In this document: positions 27,793 to 37,111 of the stretch, one piece after another
Layout: every line of letters starts with the position of its first letter
Numbering within the stretch: the stretch's first letter is position 1
Assembly: GCA_963727045.1 (NCBI GenBank)
Contig: CAVSES010000002.1
Coordinates: forward strand, 248,001-312,000
Origin: Bog-1198 sp963727045
GTDB taxonomy: Bacteria > Pseudomonadota > Gammaproteobacteria > Steroidobacterales > Steroidobacteraceae
Direction: 5' to 3'
Length of the DNA stretch: 64,000 nucleotides
The notes under the pieces: generated by a model
Databases searched by the model: none
What the model saw: only the letters and a program-made list of their open reading frames with translations
What the model was told of the DNA's origin: nothing
Program-made: the position numbers and the translations under genes

Positions 27793-29241
27793 TCAAGGTC
27801 CTATGAAACGGGTCTTCTCGGTCCTGACGATATTCGGAGCGTCGAGTGCCGTGATGCGCAGCGTGATGGCGTGCACGCCATGCGCCGCGTCGGCGGGCGC
27901 CTGCAGCCGTACCGCGACGTTGCTGACGATGCCCGGCGCCACCTCGATGGGGCCCGACGGTGCCGCCAACTCGACCCGGTCGAGCCCCGCGACCTCGAGG
28001 CTGTAGCTGTGAGGCTTGTCGTCTTCGTTGATCACTTTGATGGTGTACGCATTCTCGATCCAGTCTCCATGCACCTCGCGGTAAAGCGCATTGCGGTCGC
28101 GGATGACGTCGAGCAGGAGCGGCTTGCGAACCGCCAGCGAATACGCGATGGCGGTTGCGGCGAGCGTCAGCAGCGCCCCGTACACGAACAGCCTCGGACG
28201 CGCCACGTGGGTCTTCTTTCCCGCCATGGCGTGTTCGGTGGTGTAGCGGATGAGCCCGCGCGGAGAGCCGACCTTGTCCATCACGTCGTCGCAGGCGTCG
28301 ATGCAGGCGGCGCACGCGATGCATTCATATTGCAGGCCTTTTCGGATGTCGATTCCAGTCGGGCACACCTGCACGCAGAGAGTGCAGTCGATGCAGTCGC
28401 CGAGTCCGCTGGCGCGCGGATCGGCGCCGCGCCGGCGGGCGCCGCGCGGCTCGCCTCGCGCCGGGTCGTAGGAAATGACCAGCGTATCCTTGTCGAACAT
28501 CGCGCTCTGGAATCGTGCGTACGGGCACATGTACTTGCAGACCTGCTCGCGCAGATAGCCGGCGTTCCCGTACGTGGCGAGCGAATACAGAAATATCCAG
28601 AAGAGAGCCCATGGGCCGAGGGATAGGTTGACGAGTTCCGAGCCGATCGATCGGATGGGCATGAAGTAGCCGACGAATGTGAAACCCGTGTAGCCGGCGA
28701 GCGTCAGCCACAGGATCTGCTTGGCGCCCTTGCGCAGCAGCTTCTCGGTCGACCACGGACCCTGATCGAGCTTCATGCGCCTGCTGCGGGTCCCCTCCGT
28801 CCACTGTTCTATCCACAGGAACAATTCCGTCCACACCGTCTGCGGGCAGGCGTAGCCGCAAAAGACGCGTCCCGCCAGCGCCGTAAAGAAGAACAGCGAC
28901 AGTGCCGCGATGATCAGAAGCAGCGCCAGATACACGAAATCCTGCGGCCACAGCGTCAGCCCGAATATGTGGAATTTGCGGGCCGGAAGATCGAACAGCA
29001 GCATCTGCTGTCCGCCCCAATTGAGCCACGCCACGCCGTAAAAGAGACCCAACAGCAGGACCACCATCCAGCGGCGCCGGGTTGCGAAGCGGCCTTTGAT
29101 CTCGCGCGGGTAGATCTTTTCAGCCGCCTCATAGAAGCTCGAGGCCTGCGAAGTCGGCGGCACCGGCGCAGACGGCGGCGGGGTCGCGCCCGTCGGCACG
29201 GGCGCAAGCTTCGCGGGGCTCATCGCGTCCCGCGGTTTCAT
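27793..29241 (-). CDS. ccoG: CcoG/FixG ferredoxin-like cbb3 assembly protein
   Basis: A 482-residue membrane protein with several helices, two [4Fe-4S] cluster motifs (CIDCTLCVQVCPTGIDIRKG and CIACAACIDACDDVM), and a C-terminal periplasmic beta domain. The conserved FCGYACPQTVWTE and CKYMCPYARFQ segments identify the CcoG/RdxA family, which reduces copper during oxidase assembly. A proline-rich 35-residue leader precedes the first helix. The start overlaps the stop of the 97-aa membrane protein gene (ATGA). Confidence 0.95.
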   Translation of the reverse strand: MKPRDAMSPAKLAPVPTGATPPPSAPVPPTSQASSFYEAAEKIYPREIKGRFATRRRWMVVLLLGLFYGVAWLNWGGQQMLLFDLPARKFHIFGLTLWPQDFVYLALLLIIAALSLFFFTALAGRVFCGYACPQTVWTELFLWIEQWTEGTRSRRMKLDQGPWSTEKLLRKGAKQILWLTLAGYTGFTFVGYFMPIRSIGSELVNLSLGPWALFWIFLYSLATYGNAGYLREQVCKYMCPYARFQSAMFDKDTLVISYDPARGEPRGARRRGADPRASGLGDCIDCTLCVQVCPTGIDIRKGLQYECIACAACIDACDDVMDKVGSPRGLIRYTTEHAMAGKKTHVARPRLFVYGALLTLAATAIAYSLAVRKPLLLDVIRDRNALYREVHGDWIENAYTIKVINEDDKPHSYSLEVAGLDRVELAAPSGPIEVAPGIVSNVAVRLQAPADAAHGVHAITLRITALDAPNIVRTEKTRFIGP

Positions 29242-29531
29242 CGCCGGCCGCCTTCGCGATTGAGCGGCCTTGGTTCGCGCCGGGCGCTTCTGATCATGTA
29301 AACGCTGAGGCCGCTCGCGAACGCCGCGATGATCCAGAAGAAGAAGAAACCCAGGGCGTATCCGGCCTCACGATTGAGGTTGTCGAAAATCCGCGGGCCC
29401 GCGTCGCGAAGCATTTGCGGGTCCACGGCCGCAAAGAACAGCAGGCTCGCAACCCCGGCCGCCAAGAACGACGGCCACACCACCAAGGCGACGTCGATGA
29501 GAAACTGCCGGCGGTGAGCTCGCGGGGCCAT
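29238..29531 (-). CDS. Small membrane protein in the cco operon
   Basis: A 97-residue protein with two predicted helices (DVALVVWPSFLAAGVASLLFF and GYALGFFFFWIIAAFASGL) and basic ends. It lies between ccoP (six-base gap) and ccoG (four-base overlap), so it is translated with the oxidase. It is not a standard Cco subunit and I cannot assign a function. The two-helix hairpin and position suggest an oxidase accessory or assembly role. Confidence 0.7.
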   Translation of the reverse strand: MAPRAHRRQFLIDVALVVWPSFLAAGVASLLFFAAVDPQMLRDAGPRIFDNLNREAGYALGFFFFWIIAAFASGLSVYMIRSARREPRPLNREGGRR

Positions 29532-29537
29532 GAGACA

Positions 29538-30428
29538 TCACTGACTGTGCGACAGGCTGTAGACGTAGGCCGCCAACAGCTTGATCTTATCGTCGCCCAG
29601 CCACTCGTGAGCCGGCATCTTGCCGTGGCGGCCCTCGGCCACCGACTTGCGCACAGCCGCCTCCGATCCGCCGTACAGCCAGATGTCATCGGTTAGATTC
29701 GGTGCGCCGACGGCCTGATTGCCCTTGCCGTCGGCGCCGTGACACGCCGCGCACAGGGCGAAGCGCGGCTTGCCGGCCTCAACCTTGTCGGCTGCCACCT
29801 TGCGCCCGCTCAAACTGAGCGCGTAGGCCGACACTTCCTCGACCCCCTGCTCGCCGAGCGCGGGCCCGAGGGCCGGCATGATCCCCTCGCGGCCGTGGGT
29901 GATGGTCTGCACGATCGCCTCGGGCGTGGCGCCGTGCAGCCAATCGTTGTCCGTCAGATTAGGAAATCCCGGGCCGCCCCGGCCATCCGAGCCATGGCAC
30001 GCGACGCAATTGTTGGCGAAGAGGCTGTGTCCGAGCGACAGCGCCTTCGGATCTTTCGCCAAATCCACGATCTCCCGCCCTGCAAAAGCCGCGTACAGCG
30101 GAGAGTACCGCTTCTTGGCCGCGTCCATCTCCTGTTCGTACTGACCCGCCTTGCTCCAGCCCAGCACGTTTCCGAACGTTCCAAGCGCCGGATAGAGCAG
30201 AAAATACACGAAGCAAAAAGCGATCGACAGAAAGAACAAGATCAGCCACCAGCGCGGCATGGGATTGTTCCGCTCCTGCAGATCGCCGTCCCAGACATGA
30301 TGGATGACCTCGCCCTTGGAAACCTCGTCGGGGCGGCTGCGTGCCGTCCACCAAATCAGCCAGGCGCACCCCAGCACATTCAGGCACGAGACGATTGCAA
30401 TGACGATGCTGAGCGTATTGGACAACAT
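29538..30428 (-). CDS. ccoP: cbb3 oxidase subunit III, dihaem cytochrome c (CcoP)
   Basis: A 296-residue subunit with two N-terminal helices, the conserved VWDGDLQERNNPMPRWW and two cytochrome c domains with CVACH and CAACH. It passes electrons from soluble cytochromes to CcoO and CcoN. The ATG at 30428 forms a one-base TGATG overlap with ccoQ and has GGAGAAG upstream; a GTG one codon earlier is possible. Length and motif order are normal. Confidence 0.96.
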   Translation of the reverse strand: MLSNTLSIVIAIVSCLNVLGCAWLIWWTARSRPDEVSKGEVIHHVWDGDLQERNNPMPRWWLILFFLSIAFCFVYFLLYPALGTFGNVLGWSKAGQYEQEMDAAKKRYSPLYAAFAGREIVDLAKDPKALSLGHSLFANNCVACHGSDGRGGPGFPNLTDNDWLHGATPEAIVQTITHGREGIMPALGPALGEQGVEEVSAYALSLSGRKVAADKVEAGKPRFALCAACHGADGKGNQAVGAPNLTDDIWLYGGSEAAVRKSVAEGRHGKMPAHEWLGDDKIKLLAAYVYSLSHSQ

Positions 30429-30607
30429 CACCGCTTCTCCTCTTCGGGCGTCCGCACATCATCATTCTCGTCGAACACCAGGTTCGCCGCATCGGCAAAG
30501 TCTTTGCGGCGCCGCGGGCTCCATGCCCATGCGATCAATGTGATGAACAGAGCGAACAACGACACCGTGACGGCTCCGCGTAGAATGGTCAGTACCGAAT
30601 CGTTCAT
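30428..30607 (-). CDS. ccoQ: cbb3 oxidase small subunit CcoQ
   Basis: A 59-residue single-helix protein beginning MNDSVLTILRGAVTVSLFAL and continuing ITLIAWAWSPRRRKDFADAA with an acidic tail. The helix, the basic SPRRRK and the FADAANL segment are typical of CcoQ, which stabilises the core complex. It lies 12 bases after ccoO, and its TGA shares a base with the ccoP ATG. It is too short for many gene finders but clearly belongs to the operon. Confidence 0.92.
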   Translation of the reverse strand: MNDSVLTILRGAVTVSLFALFITLIAWAWSPRRRKDFADAANLVFDENDDVRTPEEEKR

Positions 30608-30619
30608 TTCACTTCTCCG

Positions 30620-31228
30620 TCACGAGCCGCGTGGGCGGGCCAATCCGAGGGACTGCAGATAGGAGACGAGCGCATCGAGTTCGGTCTTGCCCTGCACGGC
30701 CGCCGATGCTCCTTGCACGTCCGCGTCGGAATAGGGAGTGCCCAACATGCGCAGCACGCTCAATTTTCTCGTTGTCAACGTTGAGTCGATCTTGGACGTC
30801 GCCAGCCACGGATACCCGGGCATGTTCGACTCGGGGACGACGTCACGCGGATTGTGCAGATGCAGACGGTGCCAGTCGTCGCTGTAGCGCCCGCCCACCC
30901 GCGCGAGGTCGGGGCCCGTGCGCTTGGAACCAAACTGGAAAGGATGGTCGTACTGCGACTCGGCCGCCACCGAATACGGTCCGTAGCGCTCCGTTTCGCT
31001 GCGGAACGGGCGAATCTGCTGCGAGTGGCAGAGATAGCAGCCTTCGCGCACGTAGATGTCGAATCCCTCCTGCTGCAAAGCCGTGCGCGGCACGACCAGG
31101 GTGCTGCCCTGCTTCTTGGCCGCACTCAGCATCAAGGGCACGACCTCAATCAGCCCGCCGACGCTGATCACGAGAATGATCAGCACCGTGAGCAGCCCGA
31201 CGTTCTTTTCCACTGTTTCGTGAGTCAT
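30620..31228 (-). CDS. ccoO: cbb3 oxidase subunit II, monohaem cytochrome c (CcoO)
   Basis: A 202-residue membrane-anchored cytochrome. One N-terminal helix (VGLLTVLIILVISVGGLIE) is followed by the haem motif CYLCH within REGCYLCHSQQIRPFRSE, and RTGPDLARVGGRYSD with the NMPGYPWL segment supplying the axial methionine region. The ATG at 31228 has GGAG eight bases upstream. It starts two bases after the ccoN stop. All hallmarks of CcoO are intact. Confidence 0.96.
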   Translation of the reverse strand: MTHETVEKNVGLLTVLIILVISVGGLIEVVPLMLSAAKKQGSTLVVPRTALQQEGFDIYVREGCYLCHSQQIRPFRSETERYGPYSVAAESQYDHPFQFGSKRTGPDLARVGGRYSDDWHRLHLHNPRDVVPESNMPGYPWLATSKIDSTLTTRKLSVLRMLGTPYSDADVQGASAAVQGKTELDALVSYLQSLGLARPRGS

Positions 31229-31230
31229 GA

Positions 31231-32661
31231 TCAAACTCCAACCGCGGCAGGGGTCACCGCCACGGCCACGGACTTTTCTTGCCGGATGGTCATCCAGACG
31301 TTGTAGGCCATGATGAACATGCCGACCAGGAACAACGTGCCTCCCGCGAGGCGCACCAGATAGAACGGGTACGTGGCCTTGACGGATTCAACGAAGCTGT
31401 AGGTCAGCGTGCCATCGTCATTCATCGCCCGCCACATCAGTCCCTGCATCACGCCGGCGCTCCACATTGCCGCGATGTACAGGACCACGCCGATCGTCGA
31501 GGTCCAGAAATGCACGTCGATGAGCTTGACGCTGTGCATTTCAGTGCGGTTGTAGAGTCTCGGGATCAAGAAATACATCGATCCGATCGTCATCATGGCC
31601 ACCCACCCGAGTGCGCCGGAATGCACGTGCGCTATCCCCCAATCGGTGTAGTGCGACATGGCATTCACGGTCTTGATCGACATCATCGGACCTTCGAAGG
31701 TCGACATGCCGTAGAACGACAGGGAGACGATCATGAATTTGAGGATGGGATCGGTGCGCAGCTTGTGCCATGCCCCGGACAGCGTCATCATGCCGTTGAT
31801 CATGCCGCCCCAGGATGGCGCGAGCAGGAGGATCGAGAAGGCCATGCCGATCGACTGCACCCAATCCGGCAGCGAGGTGTAATGCAGGTGGTGGGGCCCC
31901 GCCCACATGTACACCGATATCAGCGCCCAGAAGTGCACCACCGACAGGCGGTAAGAGTAGATGGGCCGCTGCGCCTGCTTCGGCACGAAGTAGTACATCA
32001 TTCCCAGGAACCCGGCGGTCAGAAAGAAGCCGACCGCATTGTGCCCATACCACCATTCCATCATCGCATCGACCACGCCCGAATATATTCCGTAGGATTT
32101 GGTCAGGCTGACCGGGATGGCCAGATTGTTGAATATATGCAGGACCGCGATCGTGAGGATGAACGCGCCGTAGAACCAGTTGGCGACGTAGATGTGCTTG
32201 ACCCGGCGTATCGCGAGCGTGCCGAAGAACACCACCGCGTACGCTACCCACACCAGCGTGATCAGGATGTCGATGGGCCATTCGAGTTCTGCGTATTCCT
32301 TGCTCTGAGTGATGCCCAACGGGAGGGAAATCGCCGCCGCGAGAATCACGGCCTGCCATCCCCAAAAGACGAACGCCGCGAGTTTGTCGCCGAACAGGCG
32401 GACATGGCTGGTTCGCTGCACGACGTAGAACGAGGTGCCGATCAACGCGGACCCGCCGAAGGCAAAGATCACCGCATTGGTGTGCAGCGGGCGAAGCCGG
32501 CCGTACGTGAGCCACGGGATGTCGAAATTCAGCGCGGGCCAGTACAGCTGGGCGGCGATGAGGACGCCGACCGCCATGCCGACTATGCCCCAGACCACCG
32601 TCATGATCGCAAACTGCCGAACGACTCTGTCGTTGTATGTCTCGTTCACATGTGCTTCCAT
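31231..32661 (-). CDS. ccoN: cbb3 cytochrome c oxidase catalytic subunit I (CcoN)
   Basis: A 476-residue, twelve-helix haem-copper oxidase subunit that reduces oxygen to water with high affinity. Seen: GRLRPLHTNAVIF (low-spin haem ligand), WWYGHNAVGFFLTAGFLG, the copper ligands in MWAGPHHLHYTSLPDW, and GIAHVHSGALGW. The ATG at 32661 has GAGG six bases upstream and gives the usual family length; ATG at 32679 is an alternative. It heads the nine- or ten-gene cco operon. The upstream 218-bp gap is shared with hemN; I found no convincing FNR-type site in it. Confidence 0.97.
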   Translation of the reverse strand: MEAHVNETYNDRVVRQFAIMTVVWGIVGMAVGVLIAAQLYWPALNFDIPWLTYGRLRPLHTNAVIFAFGGSALIGTSFYVVQRTSHVRLFGDKLAAFVFWGWQAVILAAAISLPLGITQSKEYAELEWPIDILITLVWVAYAVVFFGTLAIRRVKHIYVANWFYGAFILTIAVLHIFNNLAIPVSLTKSYGIYSGVVDAMMEWWYGHNAVGFFLTAGFLGMMYYFVPKQAQRPIYSYRLSVVHFWALISVYMWAGPHHLHYTSLPDWVQSIGMAFSILLLAPSWGGMINGMMTLSGAWHKLRTDPILKFMIVSLSFYGMSTFEGPMMSIKTVNAMSHYTDWGIAHVHSGALGWVAMMTIGSMYFLIPRLYNRTEMHSVKLIDVHFWTSTIGVVLYIAAMWSAGVMQGLMWRAMNDDGTLTYSFVESVKATYPFYLVRLAGGTLFLVGMFIMAYNVWMTIRQEKSVAVAVTPAAVGV

Positions 32662-32879
32662 TTGATCCTCAACATGCATTGACGCGCCGCATCTCGACGA
32701 AGGCGCATCGTACATTTCGCTATGTCGCAAGACTTTACGTATTTGCCGCAGCGGAGCGCGGTATCTCCCATCTCGACGGCCCGGGGCGCCGGAAAGTTAC
32801 GGGTAAGCCCTTATGGCCGATAACGCCGGCGGGATCGACCATTGCAGGCACGCCGACTGGCGTGATGGGAAAACATGCA

Positions 32880-34310
32880 ATGAGCGAAACGACCGCCGTT
32901 TTCTTCGATGCCGATCGCATGCGTCGCTACGACCGGGAGGGGCCGCGGTACACGTCCTATCCCACGGCGCAGCACTTCGCACCCGGCATTCTGCTTCGCG
33001 ATTACGAGAGAGCGGCGGCCACGAGCGCCGGCGCGAGGCAGGGGCAGCCGCTGTCCCTCTATCTGCATGTGCCGTTTTGCTCGAGCCCGTGCTTTTATTG
33101 CGGCTGCAACAAGATCATCACGCACAGCCTGGAGCGCATCGAGACCTACGTCGAACATCTGATTCGAGAGATCTCCCTGCGGGCGCGCTTGTTCGACAGG
33201 AACAGGGTGATCGACCAATTGCATTTCGGCGGTGGCACTCCCACGTATCTGCCGAAAGAGCTGCTGGTCCGGATCATCGAGCAGCTCGCCCGGGAGTTTC
33301 AATTGACCACGAATGCGGGTCGCGACTACTCGATCGAGATCGATCCGCGCGGGGCCGATCGCGACATGTTGCAGTTGCTTGCCTCTCTTGGATTCAACCG
33401 GGTCAGCCTCGGCGTGCAGGACTTCGACGACAATGTCCAAAGAGCCGTCAATCGGGTCCAGCCCGAAGCCACCGTGGCCAAGGTGTATGAAACTGCCCGC
33501 GAATTCGACTTTCGATCCATCAATTTCGACCTGATCTACGGGTTGCCGTTGCAGACCGTCGCCTCGTTTTCCACCACGCTCGATCGCGTCATCGCCCTGC
33601 GTCCGGATCGCCTGGCCGTGTATGGCTACGCCCACATGCCGCGAATGTTCAAGGCGCAGCGTCAAATACGAAGCGAGGAGCTGCCGAGCGCCGGCGTGCG
33701 GCTTCTTCTGCTGCAGCTCGCCGTCGGCAAATTGAGCGAGGCGGGCTACGAGTACATCGGAATGGATCATTTCGCCCTTCCGGACGACTCGTTGGCTCAA
33801 GCGAAGCGAAGCGGCACGCTGCATCGCAGCTTTCAAGGGTATACCACCCACGCAAACCGGGATCTCGTGAGCTTCGGCGTCAGTGCGATCGGCCAGATCG
33901 GCGATCTTTATGTTCAAAATCACAAATTGGTGAAGGACTACCAGACCGCCATTGCGGGCGGCCTCCTGCCCTCGAATCGCGGCAGGATCATGAGTCCCGA
34001 CGACCTGATCCGCAGGGAGGTGATCAACGCGATCATGTGCCACGGTTTCGTCGACATACCCGCGTTCGAACGCTCCCATGCGCTCATCTTCGATCGATAT
34101 TTCGCCCCCGAAATCGGTCGGCTGCAGACTCTCCAGGCAGACGGCCTGGTCGAGGTCGACCGGGAACGGATAGCCCTCACGCCGGTGGGGCGGCTGTTGA
34201 TGCGCACCGTCGCGATGGTATTCGATGCCTATATCGCGGCAGCGCCGCGGGCCGCCGCGATGAGCGGCGACCCGATGAAGGAGGCTGGCTCGATGTCCCG
34301 GGTGATCTGA
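32880..34310 (+). CDS. hemN: Oxygen-independent coproporphyrinogen III dehydrogenase
   Basis: A 476-residue radical-SAM enzyme. The cluster motif is CSSPCFYCGC with Cys67, Cys71 and Cys74, followed by LHFGGGTPTYL, EIDPRG and SLGVQDFDDNVQRAVNR, typical of true HemN rather than HemW. It makes protoporphyrinogen without oxygen. The divergent position next to ccoN is common in proteobacteria and joins haem supply to the cbb3 oxidase. The ATG at 32880 is preferred; an in-frame ATG at 32865 would add five residues. Confidence 0.95.
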   Translation: MSETTAVFFDADRMRRYDREGPRYTSYPTAQHFAPGILLRDYERAAATSAGARQGQPLSLYLHVPFCSSPCFYCGCNKIITHSLERIETYVEHLIREISLRARLFDRNRVIDQLHFGGGTPTYLPKELLVRIIEQLAREFQLTTNAGRDYSIEIDPRGADRDMLQLLASLGFNRVSLGVQDFDDNVQRAVNRVQPEATVAKVYETAREFDFRSINFDLIYGLPLQTVASFSTTLDRVIALRPDRLAVYGYAHMPRMFKAQRQIRSEELPSAGVRLLLLQLAVGKLSEAGYEYIGMDHFALPDDSLAQAKRSGTLHRSFQGYTTHANRDLVSFGVSAIGQIGDLYVQNHKLVKDYQTAIAGGLLPSNRGRIMSPDDLIRREVINAIMCHGFVDIPAFERSHALIFDRYFAPEIGRLQTLQADGLVEVDRERIALTPVGRLLMRTVAMVFDAYIAAAPRAAAMSGDPMKEAGSMSRVI

Positions 34311-34335
34311 CCCATGGGCGAACCACCGGGGAGCT

Positions 34336-34878
34336 TTATTTCTCCATTCTTTTGATGTTCGACCCCTCGAAGGACAGGTCGGCGATCAAGCCCCTCGCCC
34401 CGAAGATGAAGCCCAGAATCGGTTTCCTCAACGTGTTGCTGTCGTAATCGCTCGCCGCGCCCTTTGAGATCACCGCGATGCCGGACGCCGCACCGATCGA
34501 CCAGCCGCGGCTCTTCATGAATTTGTCCAGCGCCTCTTGAGTCATGAACAGAATGATCTCGCTGCGCGTGGCCATTCCTGCGGTAAGTCCCACCGAGGCG
34601 GAGGAAAGACGGTAGTAGCCCACCGTGGCGCCGTTGATCCTGAGTGCGCCTTCGCCGTATTCAGCGGCGATCGCGACTCCGCCCTTCGTGACCTGCGGAA
34701 AAACCAGTACTCCCGCCGCGCCGTTCACCAGAGACTCGTGCCTGCGGTCGAGCATGTCGAACTGCTGCAGCGCCTTCTCGACATTGGCATCGATCGCCTC
34801 CTTGCTTTGGGCCAGGCATGATCCTGCGAACAGGGACCCGCCGACTGCGGTGGCAAGAATGAGAGCTTTCAATTGCAT
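34336..34878 (-). CDS. SYLF-domain lipid-binding protein, exported
   Basis: A 180-residue protein with a signal sequence (ALILATAVGGSLFAGSCLAQ; the GSC may be a lipobox) and a SYLF/Ysc84 domain. Seen: AAGVLVFPQVTKGGVAIAAEYGEG and SVGLTAGMATRSEIILFMTQEALDKF. Such domains bind lipids, and bacterial members are envelope proteins of uncertain role. It ends 25 bases from the convergent hemN stop. The ATG at 34878 precedes the signal peptide; ATG at 34890 would add four residues. Confidence 0.83.
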   Translation of the reverse strand: MQLKALILATAVGGSLFAGSCLAQSKEAIDANVEKALQQFDMLDRRHESLVNGAAGVLVFPQVTKGGVAIAAEYGEGALRINGATVGYYRLSSASVGLTAGMATRSEIILFMTQEALDKFMKSRGWSIGAASGIAVISKGAASDYDSNTLRKPILGFIFGARGLIADLSFEGSNIKRMEK

Positions 34879-34891
34879 GGCTCGAACCATC

Positions 34892-37111
34892 CTAGGTTTC
34901 CAGAAACAACTTGTGAAGCCGCCTCGATTCGTCATGCGCGAGGCTTTCCAGAACTTCGCTCAGCGGCTCGGGCCGGCCAAATGCATACCCCTGCGCGTAG
35001 TCTACCCCCAGTAGCCGCGCTTCCCGGGCGATCTCCTCGGATTCGACGAATTCGGCGACAGTCTCGATACCGAGTCCCCTTGCCAGCTCGACGATCGCCT
35101 TGACCGTAGCCTTCGAATTTCTGTCGGTCTTGAGGTCGCGCACGAAGCTGCCGTCGATCTTGACCCGGTTGACCTCCAGGGCCTTCAAGTAGGTCAGGGA
35201 ATTTGCGCCCGTTCCGAAGTCATCCAGCGCAAATTTGCATCCCATGGTGCCGAGGCTCGTGACCATGCGCTTCGCACTCGCCATGTTCGTGATGGCGGCC
35301 TGCTCGGTCAGCTCCACACTGATGCAGTGGCGGGGCAGGTTGGCGGCCCGGAGCAGCTCGGTGAACCGCGCAATGAAGGATTCATCCCCGATCGATTGGC
35401 CGGACACGTTGATGGACATCGTCAGCCCCCGGGTCCCGAACATGCCTCGATAGGGAGCGAGCATCTGCAGGGCCCGCTGAACCACCCATCGATCGATCGA
35501 GGGCAGCAGCTGATAGCGCTGCGCGGCATCGATCAAGGGTCCCGGCGAGACGAGCGTGCCGTCCGGGTCCTGCAGGCGCAGCAAGAGTTCGTAGCCGCCC
35601 GGCAGGCCTGCATCCTGCAAGGGAGCGATTCTCTGGGCATATAGGAGAAGGCGATCGCTCTTCAGCGCCGAGCGCAACCGACCCACGGCCAGTGCGTCGC
35701 CATGGCGGCGCATCATGCTGCCGTCATCGAAGGCAAACAATTCCACCCGATTGCGTCCGTGATTCTTGGCGGTCTTGCAGGCGAGCTCCGCCGCTGCGAT
35801 TGCGCGTGCCAATCCCTCGGGCATCGGTATCAGCGCGGAGACCCCGCAGCTGATCGACACCGTCACCGCATCCATTGAAGGACCGATGATCAGCCGGGAC
35901 GCGGCCGCCTGAAGCGCCTTCGCGATCTCGACCGCGCCCCCGGTGTCCGTGCGCGGCAGGATGATGGCGAAGCGATCTCCTGAAATGCGTGAAGCCAGGG
36001 CGTCTTCCGGCAGCAGCGGCGTCGACAACAAATCGGCAACGCGGACGATCAGTTCATTTCCAACCTCGAATCCATGGAGCTCATTCGCAACGTGCATGTG
36101 GTCGATATCGAGATAGATGACGCTGCTCTCGGCGAAATCGGCCTCCTCCGCAAAGTCTTGGTACATTTGATCGAGGCCGCTTCGGGTGTAAAGCCCCGTC
36201 ATCAAGTCAAATTGCGCTTCGACGATGCTGGCCGCCTGGCGTCCGATATGACGCGCGAGAAACACCTGCCGGCTCGTGTAATTGGGTGCGCCAGGGAGGT
36301 TGTAGAAAGCCAGCACGCCGATGACGCGCCCGGTTTCCCGCACCACGGGCACGCACAATACTTTGCATCGGCTGATTTTCTTTCCCGCACGCCCGACACT
36401 GTTGACCACCAGGGGCCGGCTTTGCCGCTGCGCCCACGCAATGAGATGATCGCGGGTCTGAGACCATGCCTCGAACATGGGAGCGGCGGCTTCCTTGTCA
36501 TTCTCGCATTTGACCGTCAGGCGTTTGTCGGGCACGAAGAGCACGCCGAGGGCACTCTTTAGCCGCGACGTCGACTGGGCCAGCAGCTCCTGAAGCACTT
36601 TCTTGTCGTCGACCGCGCCTTTGAGATTGCTGGTGACCGTGAACAGCCATTCGAGTTCGGCTGATCGTTCGGTCAGCGTCTGCACGCGCGTACGGGCCGG
36701 AATTTCGGCCGCAAAATCCCTGTGAACGCAATCCAGCAGCGGTCTCAATCGAAGGGCGAGACTCGCCGCGAAACGCGACGGCTGCGCGGGGGGCTTGGCG
36801 GGCTGCTGACTGACGCAAAAGACGCCGAGAAGCGAGCCATCGGATTGCTCGAGAGGTATCGCCGTCCACCATTTCGCGCCGTGTGCGATGGCGGTAGGCG
36901 CCAAGGTGACCTCGAGGGATTCCGCCCACCCGAAGGACCGGACCCACTTCACGGCCGGCTCACCGATCAGATCGCCATGCTGCCCCCGCACCTTGAGCGA
37001 CCCATCGAGCAGGCATATTCCGGTAAGGTCCCCGACCAGTCCGTTCGCAAGCGCAACATACGATGTAAAGATTGGATCGGCGCGGCGTGCGGACCGTATC
37101 GCGTTGCTCAT
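34892..37111 (-). CDS. GAF-GGDEF-EAL signalling protein with degenerate GGDEF
   Basis: A 739-residue cytosolic protein. A GAF-like region spans about residues 120-310, then a GGDEF domain, then EAL. The GGDEF motif reads SGDRF, so cyclase activity is unlikely and the domain may instead bind GTP. The EAL domain keeps the catalytic set: ELL, SINVSG, VELTE, ALDDFGTG, VKIDGSF, VAEFVE and QGYAFGRP. It should therefore hydrolyse cyclic-di-GMP. The ATG at 37111 has AGGAG nine bases upstream; longer frames run into the dipeptidase promoter region. Confidence 0.85.
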   Translation of the reverse strand: MSNAIRSARRADPIFTSYVALANGLVGDLTGICLLDGSLKVRGQHGDLIGEPAVKWVRSFGWAESLEVTLAPTAIAHGAKWWTAIPLEQSDGSLLGVFCVSQQPAKPPAQPSRFAASLALRLRPLLDCVHRDFAAEIPARTRVQTLTERSAELEWLFTVTSNLKGAVDDKKVLQELLAQSTSRLKSALGVLFVPDKRLTVKCENDKEAAAPMFEAWSQTRDHLIAWAQRQSRPLVVNSVGRAGKKISRCKVLCVPVVRETGRVIGVLAFYNLPGAPNYTSRQVFLARHIGRQAASIVEAQFDLMTGLYTRSGLDQMYQDFAEEADFAESSVIYLDIDHMHVANELHGFEVGNELIVRVADLLSTPLLPEDALASRISGDRFAIILPRTDTGGAVEIAKALQAAASRLIIGPSMDAVTVSISCGVSALIPMPEGLARAIAAAELACKTAKNHGRNRVELFAFDDGSMMRRHGDALAVGRLRSALKSDRLLLYAQRIAPLQDAGLPGGYELLLRLQDPDGTLVSPGPLIDAAQRYQLLPSIDRWVVQRALQMLAPYRGMFGTRGLTMSINVSGQSIGDESFIARFTELLRAANLPRHCISVELTEQAAITNMASAKRMVTSLGTMGCKFALDDFGTGANSLTYLKALEVNRVKIDGSFVRDLKTDRNSKATVKAIVELARGLGIETVAEFVESEEIAREARLLGVDYAQGYAFGRPEPLSEVLESLAHDESRRLHKLFLET

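Noticed and set aside
31279..32682. 467-codon plus-strand open frame opposite ccoN
   Set aside because: A shadow of the GC-rich ccoN sequence; the composition (many His/Asp/Arg) is not that of a real protein.
32662..32879. FNR/ANR box between ccoN and hemN
   Set aside because: TTGATCCTCAAC lies at the ccoN start and lacks TTGAT-N4-ATCAA spacing, and nothing better is in the gap.
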